Positions 40,941 through 48,496 of a stretch of 64,000 nucleotides of DNA are shown here, piece by piece. Within the stretch, counting starts at the first letter, position 1, and each line of letters begins with the position of its first letter. Where the stretch lies: contig NZ_FOLM01000002.1 of NCBI RefSeq assembly GCF_900112355.1, positions 386,742 through 450,741 of the forward strand, in the 5' to 3' direction. This DNA is from Streptomyces aidingensis. GTDB lineage: Bacteria > Actinomycetota > Actinomycetes > Streptomycetales > Streptomycetaceae. A program made the position numbers and the translations under genes. The notes under the pieces were generated by a model. The model saw only the letters and a program-made list of their open reading frames with translations, made no database searches and was not told the DNA's origin.

Positions 40941-43499
40941 TCAGACTGCCTGAGAATTTGCCCCCCGGAGTTGCCTCGTACCGGTCGGAGAACGGGATAT
41001 CCCCATGCGCATCAGCAGGGGTCCGGAAAATGCTCCGAGAATACCGAGGGTCACCACCGCGAGCAGCACCCAGCGGATCGCGCCGATGACGTTCTCCGGG
41101 GTGAGCACTCCGCCGGCGGCGGCGGCCGGTTCCTCGTCCGTCCCGCCGCGCGCGGCGGGCTCCTCGGCCTGCTCCTCGCCGGCGCCCCCGTCCCCGTCGC
41201 CGCCGGGCGGCTGGTCCCCGGTGCTCCCGGCGGCTGCCCCGCTCATGTCCCCGGTGGAGCCGGCGGTTCCGCCCGCCGGGCCGGGACCGGCGGAAGGGCC
41301 GCCGGAGTCCGCACCGCCCACCGAGCCCACCGCGCCGGCGGCACCGGTGACACCGGTGGTGCCGCTGGTTCCGGTGGTGCCCGGTGTCCCCGGGGTGCCG
41401 CCGTCCGTGCCCTGCGCACCACCGCCGCCCGGGGTGCCGGGCGGGCCGGACCGGAGCAGCTCGGCGGCCTGCCGGGTCTGCTCGCGGAGTTCCTCCGGGA
41501 GCGGGGCGTAGCCCGGCGGCAGCAGTCCGTCGCCGATGCCCTGCTCCTGGCCGGGTCCGGCCACATACTCCAGCACCTCCGCGTAGTCCCGGCGGGTCTC
41601 GGCGGGCAGCGCGGTGGAGGCCGCGGCGTAGCTGAGCACGGTCAGCGGGTAGGCCCCGCCGGTCATCGCCCCCGGGTCGGGCTCCAGCACCCGGCCGTCC
41701 TCGCCCGGCTCCATCTGGGAGGCCGCGGCGAGCAGCGCGTCCGGTTCCGGCCGGGTCCAGGTGCCGTCGGCGTTGCGGAGTTCCGCGCTGCGCAGCCCGT
41801 AGCGCAGCGCCGTCGGCGTATCGGTGACGGACAGCACGAACCGCTGGCCGACCTGCTGCGGGCCGGACCGGGACCAGCCGGGCGGGGTGCCCTGCGGGTT
41901 CCAGACGGTGCGCTGCCCGTTGTCCGCGCGCAGCGTCTGCCGCGCCACCTCGTGCATGTCACGGAAGTAGGGGCTCAGGTTCAGCAGCCCGTACTCCACA
42001 CCCTCCGGGGCGAGCGCGGGGGCCCGCGTGGTCGGATCGGCCTTGGGAAATCCACTGGACGGCGCGTCGGCCAGACCCAGCTCCGCAAAATAGGGATTGA
42101 CCCGCATTCCCCACTCGTCAGGGGTTCCGGAGAGGAATTCCCGCGCGTCCTGGTCCGAGATGATCCACTGCCAGAGGATTTCGAAGGCGTCCGCATCGCC
42201 TTCCGGCAGGATCATTCCCGGCGCCGCGTTCGCGCCTCTTGGGAAACGGCCTTCGAGATGGCTGTTCACCGCCAGGAATTCCGGGTCGTCACCGAAACCG
42301 AAGGGATTACCCGCCAGGTGTCCGGGATCGGGGACGGTCCGGAGATAGGAGTGGGTGAGGTACTTCGCCAGCAGCCGGGGGGTCAGGCGCAGGCGCTCCA
42401 CCGGCCGTCCGCCCGCGTCGTCGATGACAAAGGTGAGGGACAGCCCGGAGACCGTGGCCGGCGCGTTGACCACCGGCGGCTGTCCCTCGGCCGCGGTCAC
42501 CGGACGGGAGGTGAATCCCATGCCGGGGCCGCCCTCCACCGGCGTGCCCGCCTGGGCGCGGGCCAGGACGTCGGTCGCCTGCTGGAACCGGTAGGTGGTG
42601 CCGAGCGTGGTGCACAGCACGGGCTGCCAGGCCTGTACCGCCTCGGTGACGAGTTCGGCGCCGGCCAGCAGCCGCTCCTCCTGGCCGAGCGGGCACACGT
42701 TGCCGACCGGCTGGAACTCCAGCCTGACCACCATGCGCAGCGCCCAGTTGGAGGCCGAGAGCGGGCTGCTGTTGAGGGTCCCGGTGGTCGGCTCCACGCC
42801 GTCCGGCTCCAGCTCCCCCCGGGGCACGATGACCAGCCAGCAGGTCCGCGGCGCGGCCCCCGGCTCCGCCACCACGCCGCATCCCAGGTGGGGGGCGGTG
42901 AGACCGGACTGGAGCTCGAAGACGGTCTCCCCGACCCCTTCCTCGGAGATGTCGAGGAAGGGCTGCTCGTTGCTGGTGAACTTGTTGAAGTACTGGGTGT
43001 CCTTGGGGGACGTGGTGGGGTCGCCCACCACGGGCCGGAAGGGCACCCAGCCGGCCTCCTGGTACGGGCTGCCCGCCTCCGCGGAGTCCGGGATGTTCCC
43101 GAAGTCGCGGCTGGCGGTCCGGGTACCGCCGCCGAAGGTGTGGTAGTCGCCGAACTGGCACTGCTCCCGGTCCGGGCCCGCGGGGTCGTCCCCCCAGCAC
43201 TGCATGATCTGGAGGTAGTTGGAGCGGTAGGTGCTGCCCTGCCGGTCGGTCGGCACACCGCCGGTCCAGGTGATGCGGACCGCCTGGGTGCGCAGGTCGC
43301 GGGTCTGGTGCACGGTGACTTCCAGGTCCGAGAAGTCCTCGTGCGGGCCGCGGGGGCCGTGCACGGTCACCGCCGAGTCCTCGGGCTGCGCGGCGTGGGC
43401 GGGCAGCTCGCCGGGCGGCACCGGAAGCAGCACCAGCAGCAGCGCCGCGAGTGCCGCCGTGGCGCCGGAGGCGATGCGGAGGTCAGGAAGCAGGCGCAC
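40941..43499 (-). CDS. Large secreted binding-like protein with C-terminal helix
   Basis: This is an 852-residue protein from the GTG at 43499, with AGGAGG five bases upstream and a 17-base overlap with the gene before it. Features in order: a signal peptide (ATAALAALLLVLLPVPPGEL); a beta-rich N-terminal part (LEVTVHQTRDLRTQAVRITW); a central region with loosely PstS-like pieces (LSLTFVIDDAGGRPV, then LAKYLTHSYLR, then PLTVLSYAAAST); a collagen-like Gly-Thr-Pro/Gly-Thr-Thr tract; an acidic linker; and one C-terminal helix (IRWVLLAVVTLGILGAFSGP) with a short basic tail. It seems tethered to the outer membrane face of the cell. I cannot assign a ligand. Confidence 0.75.
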   Translation of the reverse strand: MRLLPDLRIASGATAALAALLLVLLPVPPGELPAHAAQPEDSAVTVHGPRGPHEDFSDLEVTVHQTRDLRTQAVRITWTGGVPTDRQGSTYRSNYLQIMQCWGDDPAGPDREQCQFGDYHTFGGGTRTASRDFGNIPDSAEAGSPYQEAGWVPFRPVVGDPTTSPKDTQYFNKFTSNEQPFLDISEEGVGETVFELQSGLTAPHLGCGVVAEPGAAPRTCWLVIVPRGELEPDGVEPTTGTLNSSPLSASNWALRMVVRLEFQPVGNVCPLGQEERLLAGAELVTEAVQAWQPVLCTTLGTTYRFQQATDVLARAQAGTPVEGGPGMGFTSRPVTAAEGQPPVVNAPATVSGLSLTFVIDDAGGRPVERLRLTPRLLAKYLTHSYLRTVPDPGHLAGNPFGFGDDPEFLAVNSHLEGRFPRGANAAPGMILPEGDADAFEILWQWIISDQDAREFLSGTPDEWGMRVNPYFAELGLADAPSSGFPKADPTTRAPALAPEGVEYGLLNLSPYFRDMHEVARQTLRADNGQRTVWNPQGTPPGWSRSGPQQVGQRFVLSVTDTPTALRYGLRSAELRNADGTWTRPEPDALLAAASQMEPGEDGRVLEPDPGAMTGGAYPLTVLSYAAASTALPAETRRDYAEVLEYVAGPGQEQGIGDGLLPPGYAPLPEELREQTRQAAELLRSGPPGTPGGGGAQGTDGGTPGTPGTTGTSGTTGVTGAAGAVGSVGGADSGGPSAGPGPAGGTAGSTGDMSGAAAGSTGDQPPGGDGDGGAGEEQAEEPAARGGTDEEPAAAAGGVLTPENVIGAIRWVLLAVVTLGILGAFSGPLLMRMGISRSPTGTRQLRGANSQAV
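41220..41450 (-). repeat. In-frame Gly-Thr-Pro/Gly-Thr-Thr tract
   Basis: Codons for Gly-X-X triplets (GTPGTPGTTGTSGTTGVTGA) run through this stretch of the 852-residue gene, forming a flexible or collagen-like stalk before the membrane helix. Confidence 0.7.
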
Positions 43500-45351
43500 G
43501 GTTCCTCCTGCGGGCGGCGAAGTGGCGTCCGATGAGCGGCGGGGCGGCGATGACGCCGAGCAGCATCACGCCGGAGGCGAGCATCAGCGTGGTGCGCAGC
43601 CCCCACAGGGATTCGTCCTCCAGCGACACCGGGGTGGCATAGACCTGGCCGCCCCCGCCCGCTCCGCCGGAGGCCGCGTCCCCGCCCTGGCTGATCACCT
43701 CGCCGGTCTCGGGGTCGATGACGGGCTCGTCCACGGCGCCGCCCGCCGCTTCGCCGGAGCCCGCGGTGTCACCGCCGGAGGAACCGCCGGCCGCGCCCCC
43801 GTCCGCGCCGCCGTCCGCACCGCCGGAGGCGCCGCCCGCTCCGCCGGAGGCGCCGCCGGCTCCCCCGCCGGAGCCGCCGCCGCCCGAGGAACCGCCGGCT
43901 CCCCCGCCGGAGCCGCCGCCGCCCGAGGAACCGCCGGCTCCCCCGCCGGCGCCGCCGCCCGAGGAACCGCCGCCGCCCGGGGAACCTCCGGAGGCGCCGC
44001 CGGAGCCGCCGCCGGAGTTGCCGATGCACTGTGTGGCACCCTTCTTGTCGCACGCGGGCGGCATCGGGGCCAGATCGGCCAGGGCGTTGCCGCCGTCGGC
44101 GGAGAAGGTGGGGTTGCGGCAGCCGCTCAGCCCGGACCGGTAGTCGATCTCCAGCTCCGCCCCGGGAATGCGTTCGACCTGCTGGAAGCCGGCCCGCACC
44201 AGGTTGATGGGCAGCGGCGAGTAGCCGAGCGGATCGGCCAGCCGCTGCCCCTCGCACAGAAAGTATTCGGCGAAGTCGCCGAGGGTACGGCCCTTGTCCT
44301 CGGTGAAACCCTCCTCCTCGGTGGTCGGCAGGATCATGTAGCTGTAGCTGGACAGCGGGTAGGTGCGCGGGTCGTCGTCCCGGTAGACGTTCTGCAGCTT
44401 CTGGGTGAGGTACTGGCGGGAGTCCGGGTTGTCGTTGATCTCCGCCCGCAGCAGCGCCACGGCCACCGAGTAGGCGGTGGGCTCCACGTAGTAGCCGGCG
44501 CCGTTGAGCACCTTGGCCACCGGGAAGCCGCGGTTGCGGGCGTAGGAGTACTCGACGTAGGTGATGGCGCCCTCGCCGTAGTTCTGGCTGACATAGCCGG
44601 ACACGCCCAGCGAGCCCGCCTGGGAGACGAAGCCGGAGCCGCCGGCCACCGGGAAGTACGAGGTCATGCCGCAGGGCACGGCCTTGCCCACCTTGCGGCA
44701 GTAGTCGTTCCACAGGCCGCTGTGCATGTCGGCCATCCAGGTGGTGAACTGCGCGGTGGTGCCCGAGCCGTCGGAGCGGACCACCGGCACGATCTCCCGC
44801 GCGGGAAGCGCCAGCGCCGGGTTGTCGGCGCGGATCGCCGGATCGTTCCAGCGGGTGATCTCCCCGGTGAAGATCCTGGTGATGACCTCGCCGGACAGCC
44901 GCAGGTCGGTGACCCGCCGGCCGCCGATCTTCAGGTTGTACATGAAGGCGGTGCCGCCGGCCACGATGGGCATGTAGGCGAAGCCGCGCTCGGGAAGCGG
45001 GTCGGTGGTGTTGAAGTCCCGCAGCCCGTAGGGGATCTCGGACACCGCGAAGTCCACGGTGCCCTGCTTGAACTGCTCCCGGCCGTTGGACGAGCCGGTG
45101 CCCTCGTACTCCACCGGCATGCCGTTCTGCGCAACGTTGCTCTTCCACTGGTCGAGGGCGTTCTGGCTCCAGGTGGAGCCGGCGCCGCTGATCCGGGCGT
45201 AGGTGGCGCCGTAGGCGTGCGGCAGATCGACCGCCAGCAGCAGGCCGAGCAGCAGCGCCAGCCCGGTGGCCAGCCGCCGCGCCCGCTGCCGGGCGCCGCC
45301 GCCGCCGGCCGGCGGCGGTCCGCCGTGGGCGGTTCGGTACACGGACTTCAC
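43483..45351 (-). CDS. PstS-like binding protein anchored by C-terminal helix
   Basis: This is a 622-residue protein from the GTG at 45351; its start overlaps the pstA2 stop (GTGA). It has an uncleaved or Sec-type N-terminal helix (RLATGLALLLGLLLAVDL) and no lipobox. Residues about 48-420 are PstS: ISGAGSTWSQNALDQW, GTGSSNGREQFKQGTVDFAV and the ligand loop VRSDGSGTTAQFTTWM. Then come 130 residues of Gly/Ser/Ala repeats and a C-terminal helix (RTTLMLASGVMLLGVIAAPP) with a basic end. So a phosphate-type receptor sits on a flexible stalk rather than a lipid. It belongs to the pstC2-pstA2 operon. Confidence 0.9.
   Translation of the reverse strand: MKSVYRTAHGGPPPAGGGGARQRARRLATGLALLLGLLLAVDLPHAYGATYARISGAGSTWSQNALDQWKSNVAQNGMPVEYEGTGSSNGREQFKQGTVDFAVSEIPYGLRDFNTTDPLPERGFAYMPIVAGGTAFMYNLKIGGRRVTDLRLSGEVITRIFTGEITRWNDPAIRADNPALALPAREIVPVVRSDGSGTTAQFTTWMADMHSGLWNDYCRKVGKAVPCGMTSYFPVAGGSGFVSQAGSLGVSGYVSQNYGEGAITYVEYSYARNRGFPVAKVLNGAGYYVEPTAYSVAVALLRAEINDNPDSRQYLTQKLQNVYRDDDPRTYPLSSYSYMILPTTEEEGFTEDKGRTLGDFAEYFLCEGQRLADPLGYSPLPINLVRAGFQQVERIPGAELEIDYRSGLSGCRNPTFSADGGNALADLAPMPPACDKKGATQCIGNSGGGSGGASGGSPGGGGSSGGGAGGGAGGSSGGGGSGGGAGGSSGGGGSGGGAGGASGGAGGASGGADGGADGGAAGGSSGGDTAGSGEAAGGAVDEPVIDPETGEVISQGGDAASGGAGGGGQVYATPVSLEDESLWGLRTTLMLASGVMLLGVIAAPPLIGRHFAARRRNRAPAS
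43760..44030 (-). repeat. In-frame Gly/Ser/Ala stalk repeats
   Basis: A 54-base block (containing GAACCGCCGGCTCCCCCGCC on the plus strand) is repeated nearly exactly two or three times, within a longer run of Gly-Gly-Ala and Gly-Ser-Ser codons. It forms the stalk of the anchored PstS-like protein. Confidence 0.8.
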
Positions 45352-46613
45352 CGTTCTCTCCCTGAGTCGTTCTGGTGCGGCAGCGCCGTCGCCGGTCCGG
45401 CCGGGCGGCGGTCGCCGGCGCGCTGCTCGATGCGGGTCAGGTCCTTGCGGGAGGCGATCACCCGGCGGTGCTCCTGACGGCGGCTCAGATGCCCCGGCCC
45501 GCGCCCGCCGATGACCCGGGCCAGCACGAAGAGCAGCAGCACCAGCACCATGAGCACGGCGGCGGCGCCGAAACCGCGCGCGATGTGCGCGGGCTCGGGC
45601 GACTTGACGAGGTCGAAGGCGGCCAGCGGCAGCGAGGTCATCGCGCCGTGGAAGGGGTCGGTGTTGGTGGCCGTGGCCAGGCCGGCGGTCAGCAGCACCG
45701 GGGAGGTCTCGCCGATGCCGCGGGCGGTGCCCAGGATGACCGCGGTGGTCAGCCCGGAGCGGGCGGTCGGCAGCACCACATGCCACACGGTGCGCCAGCG
45801 GGACGCCCCGGTGGCGTACGCGGCCTCCCGGAGGGTGGCGGGCACCAGCCGGATCACCACGTCCGCGGAGCGGATGATGATCGGCAGCATCATCACCGAC
45901 AGCGCCAGCGCGGCGGCGAACCCGGACTTGTCCACCCCGAGCGCCAGGATGACGGTGGCGAAGATGAACAGGCCCGCCACGATGGAGGGCAGCGCGGTCA
46001 TGGCCTCGACGATGGTGCGCACAAAGCGGGCGTAGGCGCCCGGCACCTCGTTCAGGAAGAGGGCGCAGACCAGCCCGGCCGGGATGGTGATGGCCAGCGC
46101 GATGGAGATCTCGATCAGGGTGCCGACGATGGCGTGCCGGATACCGCCCTGGTCGAGCGGGTCGAGCGGGCCCGCGGTGGCCAGGTCCTCGGTGAAGAAG
46201 CTGAGGTGCCCCAGCGCCGTCCGGCCCTCGACCAGGGTGTAGCTCACCACGAACACCAGGGCGGCCAGCATCAGCGCCGCCAGGCTGTGCACCACGACGG
46301 AGGCCAGCCGGTCGCGGACCGTGGGACCGTCCTCCTCCAGCGACACCAGCAGCAGGTAGAGGGCGAGGAAGACCAGATAGGCGGTGACGAGAAAGCCGAT
46401 CAGACCGCTGAAGCCGGTCAGCCGGGTGAAGAGCAGCAGGGTGACGCAGAGCGCGGCGACCGCGGCGCCCAGCAGGGCGTAGACATCGGTGGCCCGCCGG
46501 GTGCCGGTGCGGCGGCGGGGCTGCGGCGGCAGTGTCCCCGGTGCGGGCGGCACCGGCAGGGTGGTGGTCGCGGACGCCGCGGCGCGGGCGCCGGGGGGAA
46601 CGGTGGTGGCCAT
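45348..46613 (-). CDS. Second PstA-type permease, N-terminally extended
   Basis: This 421-residue protein is longer than usual (about 290-360). A Pro/Arg-rich tail and three extra helices (VYALLGAAVAALCVTLLLF, GFLVTAYLVFLALYLLLV, HSLAALMLAALVFVVSYTLV) precede the PstA core: [52 protein letters not shown], the EAA loop ATGASRWRTVWHVVLPTA, then ARGIGETSPVLL. It overlaps the anchored PstS-like gene by four bases. It pairs with PstC2. Confidence 0.93.
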   Translation of the reverse strand: MATTVPPGARAAASATTTLPVPPAPGTLPPQPRRRTGTRRATDVYALLGAAVAALCVTLLLFTRLTGFSGLIGFLVTAYLVFLALYLLLVSLEEDGPTVRDRLASVVVHSLAALMLAALVFVVSYTLVEGRTALGHLSFFTEDLATAGPLDPLDQGGIRHAIVGTLIEISIALAITIPAGLVCALFLNEVPGAYARFVRTIVEAMTALPSIVAGLFIFATVILALGVDKSGFAAALALSVMMLPIIIRSADVVIRLVPATLREAAYATGASRWRTVWHVVLPTARSGLTTAVILGTARGIGETSPVLLTAGLATATNTDPFHGAMTSLPLAAFDLVKSPEPAHIARGFGAAAVLMVLVLLLFVLARVIGGRGPGHLSRRQEHRRVIASRKDLTRIEQRAGDRRPAGPATALPHQNDSGRER

Positions 46614-46698
46614 GCGTCGGTTTCGCCTCCTTCGGTCTGCGGTTCCTCGGCGGGACGGCTCGGCAGGGCGGTGCGGGCGGGCGGGCGGGCGGCGGAGA

Positions 46699-47697
46699 TC
46701 AGCCGGTCTGCGCGCCGGACCTGCTGCGCGCGACGATGGAGGAGGCGAGGAAGTTCACGACGAGAGTCATCAGGAACAGTGCGAGACCCGCCGCCATCAG
46801 GGCGGAGAGGTGGAACTCGGAGGCATCGCCGTAGCGCAGCGCGATGAGTGAGGAGACGGAGTTGCCGCCCTGCTGGAGGACGTGCCACTGGATCTCGAAG
46901 ACCGGCGAGATCACCATGTAGACGCCGATGGTCTCGCCCAGCGCCCGGCCCAGGCCGAGCATGGTGCCGCCGATCATGCCGCCGCGGCCGAAGGGCAGCA
47001 CCACGGAGCGGATCATGCCCCAGTGGGTGGCGCCCAGCGCCAGCGCACCCTCCCGCTCCCCCACCGGGGCCTGGGAGAACACCTCGCGCATGATGGAGCA
47101 GATGATCGGGCTGACCATCATGGCGACGACGATGCCGGCGATGAAGGTGGAGGCGGTGTAGACGCTGGCCGAGGCCAGCGGGTCGCCGGGGTCGGTCCCG
47201 GGCACCGAGAACGGGGGGAACCAGCCCAGGTAGGTGGACAGCCAGCGGGCGAGGCCGACGACATTGCCCTGGAGGTAGAACAGCCCCCACAGGCCGTAGA
47301 CCACCGACGGCACCGCGGCCATCAGGTCGATCATGCTGATCAGGGTCTGCTTCAGCCGCGGCGGGGCGTACTCGGAGATGTACAGCGCGGTGCCGGTGGC
47401 CAGCGGGACCGAGAGGCAGATCGCCACGGTCGCGATGAGCACCGTGCCCACCAGTACCGCGGCGATGCCGAAGTTGCCGCTGTCCGGCTCCCATGCCTCG
47501 GTGGTGACGAAGGACGGGCCGGCCTCGCCCAGCGCGTCCCATGCGCGGTAGGTGAGGAAGGCGCCGACGAAGGACATGATGACGAGCACCAGCCCGCCGC
47601 CGCCGCGCAGCGTTCCCAGGAAGACGCGGTCGGCCGGGCCGGAGTCCGCCGACAGCCGCCGCGCGGCCGGCGCGGCCTCGGTGGTGCTGACGGTCAC
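46699..47697 (-). CDS. Second PstC-type permease
   Basis: This is a 332-residue protein from the GTG at 47697, after a GGGGGAG site. Core motifs are VPLATGTALYISEYAPPRL, MAAVPSVVYGLWGLFYL, the EAA loop ALGATHWGMIRSVVLPF and [12 protein letters not shown]. It is the first transport gene of the operon that continues with pstA2, the anchored PstS-like protein and the 852-residue protein. Confidence 0.93.
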   Translation of the reverse strand: MTVSTTEAAPAARRLSADSGPADRVFLGTLRGGGGLVLVIMSFVGAFLTYRAWDALGEAGPSFVTTEAWEPDSGNFGIAAVLVGTVLIATVAICLSVPLATGTALYISEYAPPRLKQTLISMIDLMAAVPSVVYGLWGLFYLQGNVVGLARWLSTYLGWFPPFSVPGTDPGDPLASASVYTASTFIAGIVVAMMVSPIICSIMREVFSQAPVGEREGALALGATHWGMIRSVVLPFGRGGMIGGTMLGLGRALGETIGVYMVISPVFEIQWHVLQQGGNSVSSLIALRYGDASEFHLSALMAAGLALFLMTLVVNFLASSIVARSRSGAQTG

Positions 47698-47786
47698 CGT
47701 GCTCCCCCTTGCTCACCGGTCGTGCGACCCGCTCTACCCGCGTCGCGGTTCCGACCGTTCCAGCGGTGGGATGCGGAGCGCGGTCC

Positions 47787-47797
47787 GGATCGTGAAC
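47787..47797 (-). promoter_or_regulatory. Single PHO-box-like unit upstream of pstC2
   Basis: GTTCACGATCC on the minus strand, 90 bases before pstC2, matches one PhoP repeat unit, but neighbouring 11-base units do not match. On present evidence the second locus is not clearly in the Pho regulon. Confidence 0.3.
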
Positions 47798-47827
47798 GCG
47801 GAGCCACCGAGGGGGAACCTTGAGTGG

Positions 47828-48205
47828 TCACCATCCGGGTAATCCGGCCTTGAGGAAGGAGACCAGCAGGCGCCGGAAGCGCTCGCCGGCGACCACACAG
47901 GTCGAGTACCGCGCGTAGGAGCGGGCGGCACTGGCGATGCGCCGGCCGTCGGCGGTGCGGGCATGCCAGCGGAAACTGGAACCGCCCGGGCTGAGTTCGA
48001 TGAGGGTGACGAGTTCGCCCGCGTCCCGGCAGGCGGCCTCGACGCCCGAGCGGCAGTCTTCCACGGAGGTGAAGGACTCCGCGGACACCGCGATGGCCCG
48101 GCCGTTCTGGGTGCTCAGCCGCCAGCAGTAGCGGGCGGGCGGGCCGCACCGGATGATCTGGAATCTGAGTACGGGCGCGTCCGATCTGCCATCCCCGCCG
48201 GTCAA
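47828..48205 (-). CDS. DUF1508 (YegP-like) domain protein
   Basis: This 125-residue protein is built of two tandem copies of the small DUF1508 fold. The first contains FQIIRCGPPARYCWRLSTQN, then GRAIAVSAESFTSVEDC. The second contains SSFRWHARTADGRRIASAAR. It lies 130 bases upstream of pstC2 on the same strand and could be the promoter-proximal gene of that locus or independent. The function of the family is unclear. Confidence 0.8.
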   Translation of the reverse strand: MTGGDGRSDAPVLRFQIIRCGPPARYCWRLSTQNGRAIAVSAESFTSVEDCRSGVEAACRDAGELVTLIELSPGGSSFRWHARTADGRRIASAARSYARYSTCVVAGERFRRLLVSFLKAGLPGW

Positions 48206-48496
48206 GGCCGTTCCTCCGAGTCCTCGGACCTGTCATTGTCACGGACAGCCACGGCAAGGCCACGCCGCCCCCAAGCCCACGCAATCTATGTCCCTTCCCC
48301 GCCCGCGGGAGATCCCAGGAGAGGCCATCGATGGCGTTTTCACGCGCAAGTTCCCCCTCGTTCAACCTTGTTCAGCTCTGAGTGAGTCGGTGCTGTCCGC
48401 TTTCTGCGGGGATGGGGGACACTGGGGGTTCGGCCGGTCAGCCGGGGTTCCGCCGGGCCGGGCAGGCCATGTCGGGCAGACCACAGGGAGACACGG
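48206..48496. other. Divergent intergenic region, 291 bases
   Basis: This gap lies between the DUF1508 and XPB genes. It contains a short GTCCGAG/CTCGGAC hairpin near 48217-48231 and a GTTCAACCTTGTTCAG direct repeat near 48360. No convincing promoter or small gene was found. Confidence 0.45.

Noticed and set aside
43231..45477. A 748-codon plus-strand frame
   Set aside because: It is antisense to the anchored PstS-like gene and shows no domain.
47700..47760. GGAAC-spacer-GGTC sequence as an extracytoplasmic-sigma promoter for pstC2
   Set aside because: The match to known ECF promoters is loose, and several such sequences occur by chance in this GC-rich region.
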